Source of the DNA: an uncultured Holdemanella sp.
Lineage (GTDB): Bacteria; Bacillota_I; Bacilli_A; Erysipelotrichales; Erysipelotrichaceae
Direction of reading: 5' to 3'
Assembly: GCF_934754935.1 (NCBI RefSeq)
Contig: NZ_CAKVJB010000001.1
Span: 62,001-126,000 of the forward strand
Length of the DNA: 64,000 nucleotides
Shown here: positions 48,965 through 57,370 of the stretch, one piece after another
How the letters are laid out: each line of letters begins with the position of its first letter
How positions within the stretch are numbered: the first letter of the stretch is position 1
Program-made: the position numbers and the translations under genes
The notes under the pieces: model-generated
Databases searched by the model: none
What the model was told of the DNA's origin: nothing
The model's input: only the letters and a program-made list of their open reading frames with translations

Positions 48965-50962
48965 ATGATGGATGAAAAGGCAAGAATTTTAGATTTACGT
49001 AAAGAATTAGAAAAGTATTCTATTGAATATTATGTATATGACAATCCAAGTGTAACCGATCAAGAATATGATCGTTTAATGCAAGAATTAATGGCATTAG
49101 AAGAAAAACATCCAGAAATGCAGGATGCGACAAGTCCAAGCCAAAGAATCATTGGCTCTGTACTTGAGGGTTTTGAAAAAGTGACACACGATACGCAGAT
49201 GCTTTCTTTAGGAAATGTGTTTAATAAAGAAGAAATTGAAGAATTTGTTCAAAGAATCTCAGAAAGTGTTTCAACCCCAGAATTTGTCGTAGAATGCAAA
49301 TACGACGGACTGGCGATGGCATTACTTTATGATGATGGTAATTTTACTAGAGCCGTGACAAGAGGCGATGGAATTGTAGGAGAAGATGTTTCAAACAATG
49401 TAAAAACCATTCTTTCCATACCAATGCATATTCCTGAAATGCGTCATGTTGAAGTTCGTGGTGAAGTCTATATGCCTAAGGCAAGCTTTGAGCAATTGAA
49501 TAAAAGACAAGAAGAAAAAGGCTTGGCTCCTTTTGCGAATCCAAGAAATGCAGCTGCAGGAAGCATTCGACAATTGGATTCAAGCGTATGTGCAAGTCGT
49601 AAACTCGATGCCTATTGGTATTATTTCCAGAATGCTTCAGATTTTGCGGTACAAACACAAGAAGAAGCATTAGAAGCAATGTCTAAGATGCATTTTAGAA
49701 TCAATCCATTACGAAAGGTTTGTACAACCGTAGATGAGATTTGGCAATTTATCCAAGAAATTCAAGAACAACGTGAGGATCTACCATATGAAATCGATGG
49801 TATGGTCATTAAATTAAATAATTTGGCCGATCAAAGAAGACTTGGAAGTACTGCAAAGGTTCCGCGTTATGCGACAGCCTATAAATTTCCCGCACAAGAA
49901 GTATTAACACGATTAAAAGACATAGTGATCACAGTAGGACGTACTGGGAAGATTACACCCAATGCCGTATTAGAACCGGTACGTGTTGCAGGAACTACAG
50001 TTAGTGCGGCTCAGTTACATAATGAAGATATGATTGCGAATAAAGATCTTCGTATTGGTGATATTGTGGTTGTTCGTAAGGCTGGAGAAATTATACCTGA
50101 AGTCGTAACAAGCGTACCTGAAAGAAGAGATGGAACCCAAATGCCATATCAATTTCCAACAACTTGTCCAATTTGTGGTTCTCATTTAGTGCGACTACCC
50201 GATGAGGCAGCACACTATTGCATCAACCAGGATTGTCCAGCTCGTGTTGTTGAAAGTATGATTCATTTTGCCTCAAGAGATGCGATGAATATCGATACTT
50301 TAGGGGATAAAAAAATTGAACAGCTTCATGAATGGGGCTATTTAAATTCAATCGAAGATATCTATTTTTTAGATCGCTATTATGATGAATTGATTGAAAA
50401 GCCAGGCTATCAAAAAAAGTCGGTGGATAAGCTTTTAGAATCGATTGAAAAAAGCAAGAAACAACCATTAGGTGTTATTTTATATGGTTTAGGCATTCGA
50501 CAAGTTGGTAAAAAAGCCGCTATGATCTTGGCTGAACAATTCGGTGATATTGATACTCTAATGCATGCGAGTGTGGATGAATTAGTTTTGATTCATGATA
50601 TTGGTTTGATTACAGCTTCAAGTGTTGTGGCATTCTTTAAAGAAGAAAAGAATCTTCATTTAATTGATGTGTTAAAACAAGCAGGATGTAATTTTATACA
50701 AGAAAAGAAACAAGTTGTAGAGAGTCGATTCACAAATAAAACATGTGTTTTAACGGGAACTTTAGAACATTATACACGTAATGAAGCCAAAGCAATTTTA
50801 GAATCATTAGGAGCCAATGTTTCAGGTTCTGTATCTAAGAAGACAGATTATGTCATTTATGGTACGGCTGCAGGATCTAAGCTTACAAAGGCACAAAGCT
50901 TAGGTGTTATGACAATGAGTGAAGAAGAGTTTGTACAGGAGGTAGAAAATGCGAAAGAGTAA
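48965..50962 (+). CDS. ligA: NAD-dependent DNA ligase LigA
   Basis: This enzyme of about 665 residues seals nicks using NAD. The Ia domain is at the start (YYVYDNPSVTDQEYD). The adenylated lysine is in VECKYDGLAMAL (about residue 112), followed by GDGIVGEDVS. The OB fold, the zinc finger CPICGSHL...CINQDCPARV (about 400-425), helix-hairpin-helix motifs and a C-terminal BRCT domain (TCVLTGTLEHYTRNEAKAIL) complete the standard layout. ATG 48965 or 48968 is the likely start, with AGGTGA at 48957; GTG 48959 is in that site. It directly follows pcrA, as in other Firmicutes. Confidence 0.97.
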   Translation: MMDEKARILDLRKELEKYSIEYYVYDNPSVTDQEYDRLMQELMALEEKHPEMQDATSPSQRIIGSVLEGFEKVTHDTQMLSLGNVFNKEEIEEFVQRISESVSTPEFVVECKYDGLAMALLYDDGNFTRAVTRGDGIVGEDVSNNVKTILSIPMHIPEMRHVEVRGEVYMPKASFEQLNKRQEEKGLAPFANPRNAAAGSIRQLDSSVCASRKLDAYWYYFQNASDFAVQTQEEALEAMSKMHFRINPLRKVCTTVDEIWQFIQEIQEQREDLPYEIDGMVIKLNNLADQRRLGSTAKVPRYATAYKFPAQEVLTRLKDIVITVGRTGKITPNAVLEPVRVAGTTVSAAQLHNEDMIANKDLRIGDIVVVRKAGEIIPEVVTSVPERRDGTQMPYQFPTTCPICGSHLVRLPDEAAHYCINQDCPARVVESMIHFASRDAMNIDTLGDKKIEQLHEWGYLNSIEDIYFLDRYYDELIEKPGYQKKSVDKLLESIEKSKKQPLGVILYGLGIRQVGKKAAMILAEQFGDIDTLMHASVDELVLIHDIGLITASSVVAFFKEEKNLHLIDVLKQAGCNFIQEKKQVVESRFTNKTCVLTGTLEHYTRNEAKAILESLGANVSGSVSKKTDYVIYGTAAGSKLTKAQSLGVMTMSEEEFVQEVENAKE

Positions 50963-52019
50963 ATTATTGATTGGTTTATTGGCAATGAGTTTATGCGCTT
51001 GTTCTACCGGAAACAAAAATCAGGCGAATGCCCTAGATGATGATTCGTATCAGGCTATTTTGCCTTATGAAGCTAGTGATACAAGAAGTAAACATGTAGG
51101 TTTGATCAACGATACAGATTTGCGTGTTGAAATGGAAAGTGGATTAATGGAGCTTTCCAAGAAATATTTTTCCACTTCTTCTGTCGGTTATAAGACACAT
51201 CAATTCTTAGATTACGATGAATTAGATGCGACAGACGGATCAAGAGGATTACTTGGTACGGTTCGTGATGGCAATCCCAATGGTCTAAATCCAAGTGCCG
51301 ATGAAGAATTTGATACGGGTAATGGAATTGTGACCAATGCGACAGTTCTAGTGGATATTTATGAATTAGATTGGTATACGAATGATACATTAAAAGGTAT
51401 TTCATTGGGTCTAGTCGTAAATGGAGACTTAAATACATCAGACGGATCCAGTGTAGAAATTACAGATGAAAAGATGCAAAATTATTTGGAAGTAACATTC
51501 TCTAAACTTGCTTCCTATATGCATGAGCGTTTTAATGAAATTAACAAAAACATTCCTATATATATAGCAGCCTATAAACTGGATGAGACAAGTACAACAG
51601 ATAAGGGTGGCTATGTATATGAAGGTTATTATAAGGGTGGACAAGGAAATTTCACATCTTTAAAACAAGAATGGGTTTTAGTCCCAAGTTCTCGTTTTAC
51701 AGAATTGGATTCAACGGCAGCCAATGAATTTACAACTTTTAAAGAAGAGATATCGAATGTTCTTCCGGACAATACGTTTGTGACGGGAGAAGCGAAGTTC
51801 GAATCGAAAAAATTAAGAAAATTAAATTTGACTATTACAGCACATGGAAAAACAGCTGGAGAAGTTTTAGCTATTATTGAACATGCACAAGATCAAATGA
51901 GCACATTTGAAACGAAGAAGTGTGACTATTTGATTACCATTTTAAATGATGATACAGTGTATGCGTTAATAGAAAGAAAATCTGGTTCAAGTGAATGTAA
52001 TGTGATCAGTAAGATATAG
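50949..52019 (+). CDS. camS: CamS-family lipoprotein (sex pheromone precursor type)
   Basis: This 356-residue lipoprotein has the signal MRKSKLLIGLLAMSLCAC with the lipobox LCAC (Cys 18). The remainder matches CamS, whose signal peptide in Staphylococcus yields a peptide pheromone for enterococcal plasmids. Family features include LGTVRDGNPNGLNPSADEEF and RFTELDSTAANEFTTFKEEI. Its biochemical role is unknown. It overlaps ligA by 14 bases and precedes gatC, the conserved order of Bacilli. Confidence 0.9.
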   Translation: MRKSKLLIGLLAMSLCACSTGNKNQANALDDDSYQAILPYEASDTRSKHVGLINDTDLRVEMESGLMELSKKYFSTSSVGYKTHQFLDYDELDATDGSRGLLGTVRDGNPNGLNPSADEEFDTGNGIVTNATVLVDIYELDWYTNDTLKGISLGLVVNGDLNTSDGSSVEITDEKMQNYLEVTFSKLASYMHERFNEINKNIPIYIAAYKLDETSTTDKGGYVYEGYYKGGQGNFTSLKQEWVLVPSSRFTELDSTAANEFTTFKEEISNVLPDNTFVTGEAKFESKKLRKLNLTITAHGKTAGEVLAIIEHAQDQMSTFETKKCDYLITILNDDTVYALIERKSGSSECNVISKI

Positions 52020-52028
52020 GAGGAGAGT

Positions 52029-52322
52029 ATGGAAAAATTCAGTACAGAATATTTTCACAAATTAGCAAACGACTTAAAGTTTGATTTGAGTGACGAAGAA
52101 ATCGAAGAATTGAAAAAAGATTTTGTCGCCGTCGAAGAACAAGTATCCCTTTTTGAAAAAGTGGACACAGAAGGTGTAGAACCTATGGTCTATCCTTTTG
52201 AAGCACCTACAACATTCTTAAGAGAAGATGTTGTAAGTGATGTATTAACGCAAGAAGAAGCGTTAAAGAATGTTAAAGATGCTCGTATGGGACATGTTCA
52301 CGTTCCAAAGGTGGTGAAGTAA
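52029..52322 (+). CDS. gatC: Asp-tRNA(Asn)/Glu-tRNA(Gln) amidotransferase subunit C
   Basis: This 97-residue GatC stabilises the GatAB complex. LANDLKFDLSDEEIEELKKD and the C-terminal LREDVVSD are typical. It is part of gatC-gatA-gatB; the ribosome binding site TAGGAGGAG is very strong. The complex amidates misacylated tRNA. Confidence 0.95.
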   Translation: MEKFSTEYFHKLANDLKFDLSDEEIEELKKDFVAVEEQVSLFEKVDTEGVEPMVYPFEAPTTFLREDVVSDVLTQEEALKNVKDARMGHVHVPKVVK

Positions 52323-52323
52323 G

Positions 52324-53697
52324 ATGGAAATTTCAAATTGTGTAAATAAAAATGTGGCCATTGAAAAAATCAATGCCGTACAACCAAAATTAAATGCGGT
52401 TGTAACTATGATCGATGAAGATGCGAACACAAATGAAGGAAAACTTTCTGGTGTACCCGTTGTATTGAAAGACAATATTTCTACTTGTGGAATTAAAACA
52501 ACGGCAAGCAGTCGTATTTTAGATAACTATGTTCCAGTATATGATGCGACAATTGTCAAAAAATTAAGATCGGCTGGTGCTGATTTTGTATGTAAAGCCA
52601 GTATGGATGAACTTGGTATGGGTGGAACAAACAAAAATGCCTATACAGGTGTTGTGCACAACCCTTATGATTTAGACCGAATTCCTGGAGGATCTAGTGG
52701 AGGATGTGCAGCTTTAGTTGCGGCAGGATGTGTTCCATTGGCAATTGGTACGGATACAGGTGATAGTGTTCGAAAACCTGCAGCTTATTGTGGCGTAGTT
52801 GGTGTAAAACCAACGTATGGACGTATCTCACGTTATGGAATTATTCCTTACGCAAGTTCTTTGGATCACGTTGGATATTTTACGACAAATGTAAAAGATG
52901 CAGCTTTAGCTTTAGAAGTTTTGGCAGGTCGTGATGATCATGATATGACTTCAAGCTATAAAGAAGTTGGTGAATATTCTAAATTATTGAATAGTGATCT
53001 TACAAATAAAACAATTGGTGTATTTAAAACGGTTTTAGATGAAGTTGAAAATGAAGCATTAAAAGCTCAATTCAATGCCTTAGTTTCTAAATTAGAAGAA
53101 AAAGGAGCTAAGATTGTTGAAGTGGAAATGCCAAAAGAATACATGGAATTGATTGCGCCTGTTTATAAAACAATTGCGAATGCAGAAGCAACTGCTAACC
53201 ATTCAAATTTAGATGGTATTCGTTTTGGAATGCGTGAAGAAGGTCAAGATTTAGAAGAAGTCATGACAAATACTCGTACAAAAGGATTCTCAAGCTATGT
53301 TCGTGCTCGTTTTGTGATTGGTTCTTATTCTTTATTTGAAGAAAACCAAGATCGTTTATTTAGAAAAGCACAAAAGATTCGTCGTTTGATCGTTGAAGCT
53401 TATGCGAAGATGTTTGAAGAATGTGATGCCATATTAAGTGTTGCAGCTCCAACAATTGCACCATTGATAAATGAAAGTTCAAATGTTCGTTTTGGTGTAT
53501 CTAGTTTTGCCGAAGAGCATATGCAGTTACAAAATTTCTCAGGATATCCAAGCATTACCCTTCCATTAGGAAAAGTAGATTCTATGCCTGTAGCTGTGAA
53601 TTTAACTTGTAAACCTTTTGAAGAACAAGAAATGTTTGATGTATCAAGTGCTATTGAAGAATGTACTGGTTTAAAAGGACAATGTGTGGAGGGATAA
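52324..53697 (+). CDS. gatA: Asp-tRNA(Asn)/Glu-tRNA(Gln) amidotransferase subunit A
   Basis: This 457-residue amidase releases ammonia from glutamine or asparagine for transamidation. The Ser-cisSer-Lys triad is visible: Lys in VVLKDNIST, cis-Ser in GTDTGDSVRKPA and nucleophile region PGGSSGGCAAL. The usual DTGGSIR is DTGDSVR here, a small difference. It is somewhat shorter than the roughly 485 residues of most GatA proteins, mainly at the N-terminus. Spacing to gatC is one base. Confidence 0.96.
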   Translation: MEISNCVNKNVAIEKINAVQPKLNAVVTMIDEDANTNEGKLSGVPVVLKDNISTCGIKTTASSRILDNYVPVYDATIVKKLRSAGADFVCKASMDELGMGGTNKNAYTGVVHNPYDLDRIPGGSSGGCAALVAAGCVPLAIGTDTGDSVRKPAAYCGVVGVKPTYGRISRYGIIPYASSLDHVGYFTTNVKDAALALEVLAGRDDHDMTSSYKEVGEYSKLLNSDLTNKTIGVFKTVLDEVENEALKAQFNALVSKLEEKGAKIVEVEMPKEYMELIAPVYKTIANAEATANHSNLDGIRFGMREEGQDLEEVMTNTRTKGFSSYVRARFVIGSYSLFEENQDRLFRKAQKIRRLIVEAYAKMFEECDAILSVAAPTIAPLINESSNVRFGVSSFAEEHMQLQNFSGYPSITLPLGKVDSMPVAVNLTCKPFEEQEMFDVSSAIEECTGLKGQCVEG

Positions 53698-53699
53698 AA

Positions 53700-55121
53700 A
53701 TGAATTATTTTGTAACGATTGGTATTGAAATTCACTGTGAATTAAAGACAAACACAAAAATGTTCTCAGGAGCTCCTGTACGTTTTGGTGAAACGGCAAA
53801 TACATGTACAAGCGTTATTGATCTAGGACATCCTGGATGTTTACCTTGTGTCAATAAAGAGGCGGTAGCCTTAGCAATTAAGGCATGTACGGCTATGCAT
53901 TGTGATCTAGAAACATTGGTTCGTTTTGATCGTAAAAACTATTATTATTCAGATCTTCCTAAGGGATTTCAGATTACTCAACAATTCCATCCAATTGGAA
54001 CGAATGGATATGTTGAAATTGATGTAGATGGTGAAAAGAAACAAATTCGTATCGAACGTATTCATATGGAAGAGGATACCGCAAAACAGTTCCATAAAGA
54101 AACAGGTACATATATCGACTTCAACCGTGCAGGTACACCTTTGATTGAAATTGTTTCAAAACCAGATATGCATAGTGCAAAAGAAGCAGCGGCTTATGTA
54201 GAAACATTACGTAAAAACCTTCTATATTTGAATGTCAGTGACGTTAAGATGGAAGAGGGAAGTATGCGTTGTGATGTCAATATTTCGTTGAGTAAAGATA
54301 AAGATACTTTAGGAACAAAGACAGAAATCAAGAACTTGAACTCGATTGCGAACGTACAAAAGGCCGTTCAAGCTGAAATTGAACGTCAAAGTGCGTTGTT
54401 AGATGCTGGTGAAAAAGTAGAACAGGCGACTCGTCGTTATGATGAAGCACAGAAAACTACGATTTTAATGCGTAAAAAAGAAGGAAATGTCGATTATAAA
54501 TATTTCCCAGAACCAAATATTTTCCCAATTCAATTGGATCTTGACTGGGTTAAATCAATTCAAGATAACTTAGAAGAACTTCCAGATGCACGTTTAGTAC
54601 GTTTCATGAAAGATTATGAATTAAGTGAATATGATGCGAGTGTATTGGTTAGTGATCGTGAAATGGCGGATTTCTTTGAAGAAGTATTGAAATCTACAAA
54701 ATTTGCGAAAAAAGCATGTAACTGGGTGATTGGTGATGTTTCAGCATATTTAAATAAGAACAACTTAAACTTCAAAAATGTTCCTTGTTCAAGTGAAAAC
54801 TTAGCTAGTTTGATCAATGTCATTGAGGCTGGTGAAATTAGTGGTAAACAAGGTAAAGTCGTCTTTGAAGAAGTTATGCAAGGAAAAGATCCTAAGAAGG
54901 TTATCGAAGAAAAGGGAATGAAACAAGTGAGTGATGATGGTGCTATTTTGGTAATCGTCAACAGTGTTTTGGACGCAAACCCTCAATCGATTGAAGATTT
55001 CAAAAATGGTAAGGATCGTGCTGTAGGATTCTTGGTTGGACAAGTCATGAAGGCAAGTCGTGGACAGGCAAATCCTAAGCGTACAAATGAATTAATTCAA
55101 GAAGAGTTAAAGAAAAGATAA
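53700..55121 (+). CDS. gatB: Asp-tRNA(Asn)/Glu-tRNA(Gln) amidotransferase subunit B
   Basis: This 473-residue GatB binds the misacylated tRNA and carries the kinase/transamidase site. GIEIHCELKTNTKMFSG at the start, VRFDRKNYYYSDLPKGFQIT, EEDTAKQFH and SMRCDVNISLS are characteristic, and the C-terminal YqeY-like tail domain is complete. I chose ATG at 53700 (GGAGGG six bases upstream) over an in-frame start 39 bases earlier inside gatA. A terminator begins at its stop. Confidence 0.96.
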   Translation: MNYFVTIGIEIHCELKTNTKMFSGAPVRFGETANTCTSVIDLGHPGCLPCVNKEAVALAIKACTAMHCDLETLVRFDRKNYYYSDLPKGFQITQQFHPIGTNGYVEIDVDGEKKQIRIERIHMEEDTAKQFHKETGTYIDFNRAGTPLIEIVSKPDMHSAKEAAAYVETLRKNLLYLNVSDVKMEEGSMRCDVNISLSKDKDTLGTKTEIKNLNSIANVQKAVQAEIERQSALLDAGEKVEQATRRYDEAQKTTILMRKKEGNVDYKYFPEPNIFPIQLDLDWVKSIQDNLEELPDARLVRFMKDYELSEYDASVLVSDREMADFFEEVLKSTKFAKKACNWVIGDVSAYLNKNNLNFKNVPCSSENLASLINVIEAGEISGKQGKVVFEEVMQGKDPKKVIEEKGMKQVSDDGAILVIVNSVLDANPQSIEDFKNGKDRAVGFLVGQVMKASRGQANPKRTNELIQEELKKR

Positions 55122-55145
55122 AAGTCTGATTCATTCAGACTTTTA
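55120..55145 (+). terminator. Intrinsic terminator of the pcrA-gatB block
   Basis: AAAAGTCTGA (55120-55129), loop TTCAT and TCAGACTTTT (55135-55144), with the U run within the right arm. Confidence 0.85.
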
Positions 55146-55194
55146 ATGTTTTTGTATCCTGTGGTATAATAAAAATGTTGTTAGGAGGTTTTTT

Positions 55195-55833
55195 ATGGCC
55201 AAAATGAAACGTAAAAGAGTCGCTTCCAATAAACCTAAAGGACAAGGACATAAACTTGTATGGTTTACGTTAATTATAATTATGATTCCGGTTGTGATTG
55301 TGGGTTATGTATTATTGACTAGTTTAGGTGGACAAAATCATCCTGTTGAAGGAAGTCGTTTTTCGAAAACAGATTTAGATCCAGCTATTACCGATGATAA
55401 TATTTCATCATTAGAGAGTGCACTTTCAAATATTGAAAATGTAGATAAAGTAAGTGTGAATCTATTGAGTGCAACGCTTAGAGTACATATTGATTTGGTA
55501 GATAGTGCAACGGATGATGTGGCAAGTGCAGCTATTGATAGTGCTTATAATATTGTGAATGAGCAACTTCCAATTGATACATATTTTACAAATAAAGATG
55601 GATCAAAAATGTATGATTTAGAAATCGATTCTTATAATTATTTAATTGATGATACACATACGGCAGATGGTTGGACATATTTAAAATTGACAAAGACAGG
55701 CGCAAGCAGTGGCCCTGTAACAGACAATATGGCAGCCGCAAAAGATGCAGAGCTTTCAAATCAATTAAAAGCCGCAAGTGAACAAATTCAACAGAATATC
55801 GCAAATGCACAAAATGGAGAGGATGGACAATAG
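55195..55833 (+). CDS. Hypothetical membrane-anchored protein (212 aa)
   Basis: I do not recognise a family. The protein has a very basic N-terminus (MAKMKRKRVASNKPKGQGHK), one transmembrane helix at about residues 23-43 and an extracellular part of about 165 residues. The latter contains NIENVDKVSVNLLSATLRVH, a possible alpha/beta module, and a Gln/Asn/Ala-rich end (SEQIQQNIANAQNGEDGQ). The ribosome binding site is TTAGGAGG. It lies between gatB and a PepE-like gene; its stop is inside a terminator stem. Confidence 0.75.
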   Translation: MAKMKRKRVASNKPKGQGHKLVWFTLIIIMIPVVIVGYVLLTSLGGQNHPVEGSRFSKTDLDPAITDDNISSLESALSNIENVDKVSVNLLSATLRVHIDLVDSATDDVASAAIDSAYNIVNEQLPIDTYFTNKDGSKMYDLEIDSYNYLIDDTHTADGWTYLKLTKTGASSGPVTDNMAAAKDAELSNQLKAASEQIQQNIANAQNGEDGQ

Positions 55834-55848
55834 GCGTCCATCTTTTTT
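55821..55848 (+). terminator. Intrinsic terminator overlapping a stop codon
   Basis: GATGGAC (55822-55828) and GTCCATC (55836-55842) form a 7-bp stem followed by six T. The stop codon at 55831-55833 lies in the loop. Confidence 0.8.
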
Positions 55849-55864
55849 CTTAGAAGGAGACAAA

Positions 55865-56659
55865 ATGAAATTGTATATAGATCAAAAGAATAATGTAGTA
55901 ACGATGCATGAGGCTACAAATGAAATGAAGTGTTTTGAGGAGTTTGAAAATAGTAAGCCATATACGTATGATACAGTAAAAGAAGTTGAAAATTGTATTC
56001 ACCCTGTTCATATATTATTAAATACGAGTATGATCGATGAGAAATGGATTTATATGAATTTGAAAAAGTATATTTCAAAACAAGATCGCGTTTGTATATT
56101 ACCATTTAGTTTTTATGATGACACAAAAAATGAGGCGGATTGGAATAAACAATATGCACCTGGACAAGGTATATGGTATCGTTCAAATCAAGATGTATTC
56201 TACAAATATGGTATTTGTGATGAACAAATTGTGTGGGTAAATTATTTTAAAGATACAGTCGATGAAATGAAGATGAAAATATTGAATAGTTCTATATTAA
56301 TGTTGACGGGTGGGGCTCCAGATCTCATGATGAAGCGTATCAAGGAAAAGAAGCTAAAGAAAATTATAAAAAATTATAAGGGTGTCATGATTGGATATAG
56401 CGCTGGAGCTATGATACAACTAGATTCTTATCACATAAGTCCAGATGAAGATTATCCAGACTTTTCTTATCAGACTGGTTTAGGTTGTCTTTCTGGTTTT
56501 GACATTGAACCACATTTTAGAAGAAGTAAGATTCAAATGGAAAGTATTGAAAAAGTCAAAGAAGAAAAAGGAATTTCTGTATATGGAATCTATGAAGATG
56601 GAGGTATGATTGTCGATCAGGGGATAACTTGTTTTGGAAAAATCGATTTATTTCAATAA
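55865..56659 (+). CDS. Peptidase S51 (PepE/cyanophycinase-like) family protein
   Basis: This 264-residue protein belongs to the type-1 glutamine-amidotransferase-like fold group of S51 peptidases. The nucleophile is in MIGYSAGAM (Ser about 179), the family GxSAGA elbow, preceded by LMLTGGAPDLMM, the loop forming the oxyanion hole. An EPHF segment may carry the catalytic His. Relatives are alpha-aspartyl dipeptidases. I chose ATG at 55865, with AGGAG upstream; a longer frame from 55778 would start inside the previous gene and terminator. It is probably cytosolic. Confidence 0.82.
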   Translation: MKLYIDQKNNVVTMHEATNEMKCFEEFENSKPYTYDTVKEVENCIHPVHILLNTSMIDEKWIYMNLKKYISKQDRVCILPFSFYDDTKNEADWNKQYAPGQGIWYRSNQDVFYKYGICDEQIVWVNYFKDTVDEMKMKILNSSILMLTGGAPDLMMKRIKEKKLKKIIKNYKGVMIGYSAGAMIQLDSYHISPDEDYPDFSYQTGLGCLSGFDIEPHFRRSKIQMESIEKVKEEKGISVYGIYEDGGMIVDQGITCFGKIDLFQ

Positions 56660-56662
56660 TTG

Positions 56663-56732
56663 TTTGCACAAATTAATCTAAAATTTGCACAATTTAGTTT
56701 TTAGTTATTTTTTAATGTTAAATTCACATTAA
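56663..56732. promoter_or_regulatory. Direct TTTGCACAA repeats and an inverted repeat before the winged-helix gene
   Basis: TTTGCACAA is at 56663-56671 and 56684-56692, 21 bases apart. An inverted repeat TTAATGT-N7-ACATTAA is at 56712-56732, and a TCACATGTGA palindrome is at 56756-56765. Direct repeats about two turns apart fit binding of OmpR/PhoB-type proteins, so autoregulation is possible. Confidence 0.5.
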
Positions 56733-56790
56733 TATGGGATACTTAATATAGTGAGTCACATGTGAAATGGTTAGAAACAGGAGAGTGTAA

Positions 56791-57309
56791 ATGAAATTTT
56801 GTAAGTTGATCACAGAAGTGGATCTAGAATTATTGGAGTGGCTTTTAAACAATGGGTATCCCGTTGATCGTATTGAGGAAAATGGTCAGGTGTATTACAA
56901 AACACCGGCTATGCTTTGTCAGAATATGAAGGTCAATGATGAAGTGACAAATTATAGTAATGGTTTGATTCATATGGATATTGAAAATGTTCGAAGAAAA
57001 AGAGGGTTATATAAAACGGGAGATCTATTGATCGATATGGATTCGAATATTATTCAAAAGGGACTTGAAAAAATCATGGTTTCTAAGGCGGCCTTTACAA
57101 TCATCACAACATTGATGGATGTGCCGCATAAGACGGTTTCAAGAAATGCGTTGGTCTTTTACTTGGAGCAAGCCTATCACCATGAGATTCTAGATAACAC
57201 TTTAACTGTACATATTGCCACAATTCGGCGTTTATTGGGTGATGAGTACATTGGAACGCATAAAACAGTCGGGTATTTTTGGAAGTTTGATGTATTTAAA
57301 GTGGGATAA
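56791..57309 (+). CDS. Orphan OmpR/PhoB-type winged-helix regulator without receiver domain
   Basis: This 172-residue protein has a C-terminal Trans_reg_C winged helix (about residues 75-170): SKAAFTIITTLMDVPHKTVS, then NTLTVHIATIRRLLGDEYIG as the recognition helix and HKTVGYFWKF as the wing. The N-terminal 70 residues (ITEVDLELLEWLLNNGYPVD) are too short for a receiver and lack its Asp and Lys. No sensor kinase is adjacent. It therefore probably uses another signal. It has its own upstream region of about 130 bases with repeats, and glgP follows under a separate promoter. Confidence 0.85.
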   Translation: MKFCKLITEVDLELLEWLLNNGYPVDRIEENGQVYYKTPAMLCQNMKVNDEVTNYSNGLIHMDIENVRRKRGLYKTGDLLIDMDSNIIQKGLEKIMVSKAAFTIITTLMDVPHKTVSRNALVFYLEQAYHHEILDNTLTVHIATIRRLLGDEYIGTHKTVGYFWKFDVFKVG

Positions 57310-57311
57310 AG

Positions 57312-57341
57312 TTGAAAAATAGCCTCAAATAAAGGTATAAT
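57312..57341 (+). promoter_or_regulatory. Sigma-A promoter of glgP
   Basis: TTGAAA (57312-57317), 18 bases and TATAAT (57336-57341), 29 bases before ATG 57371. Confidence 0.75.
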
Positions 57342-57370
57342 GTAAAAGTGTTGGAAGGAGATTTTAGATT

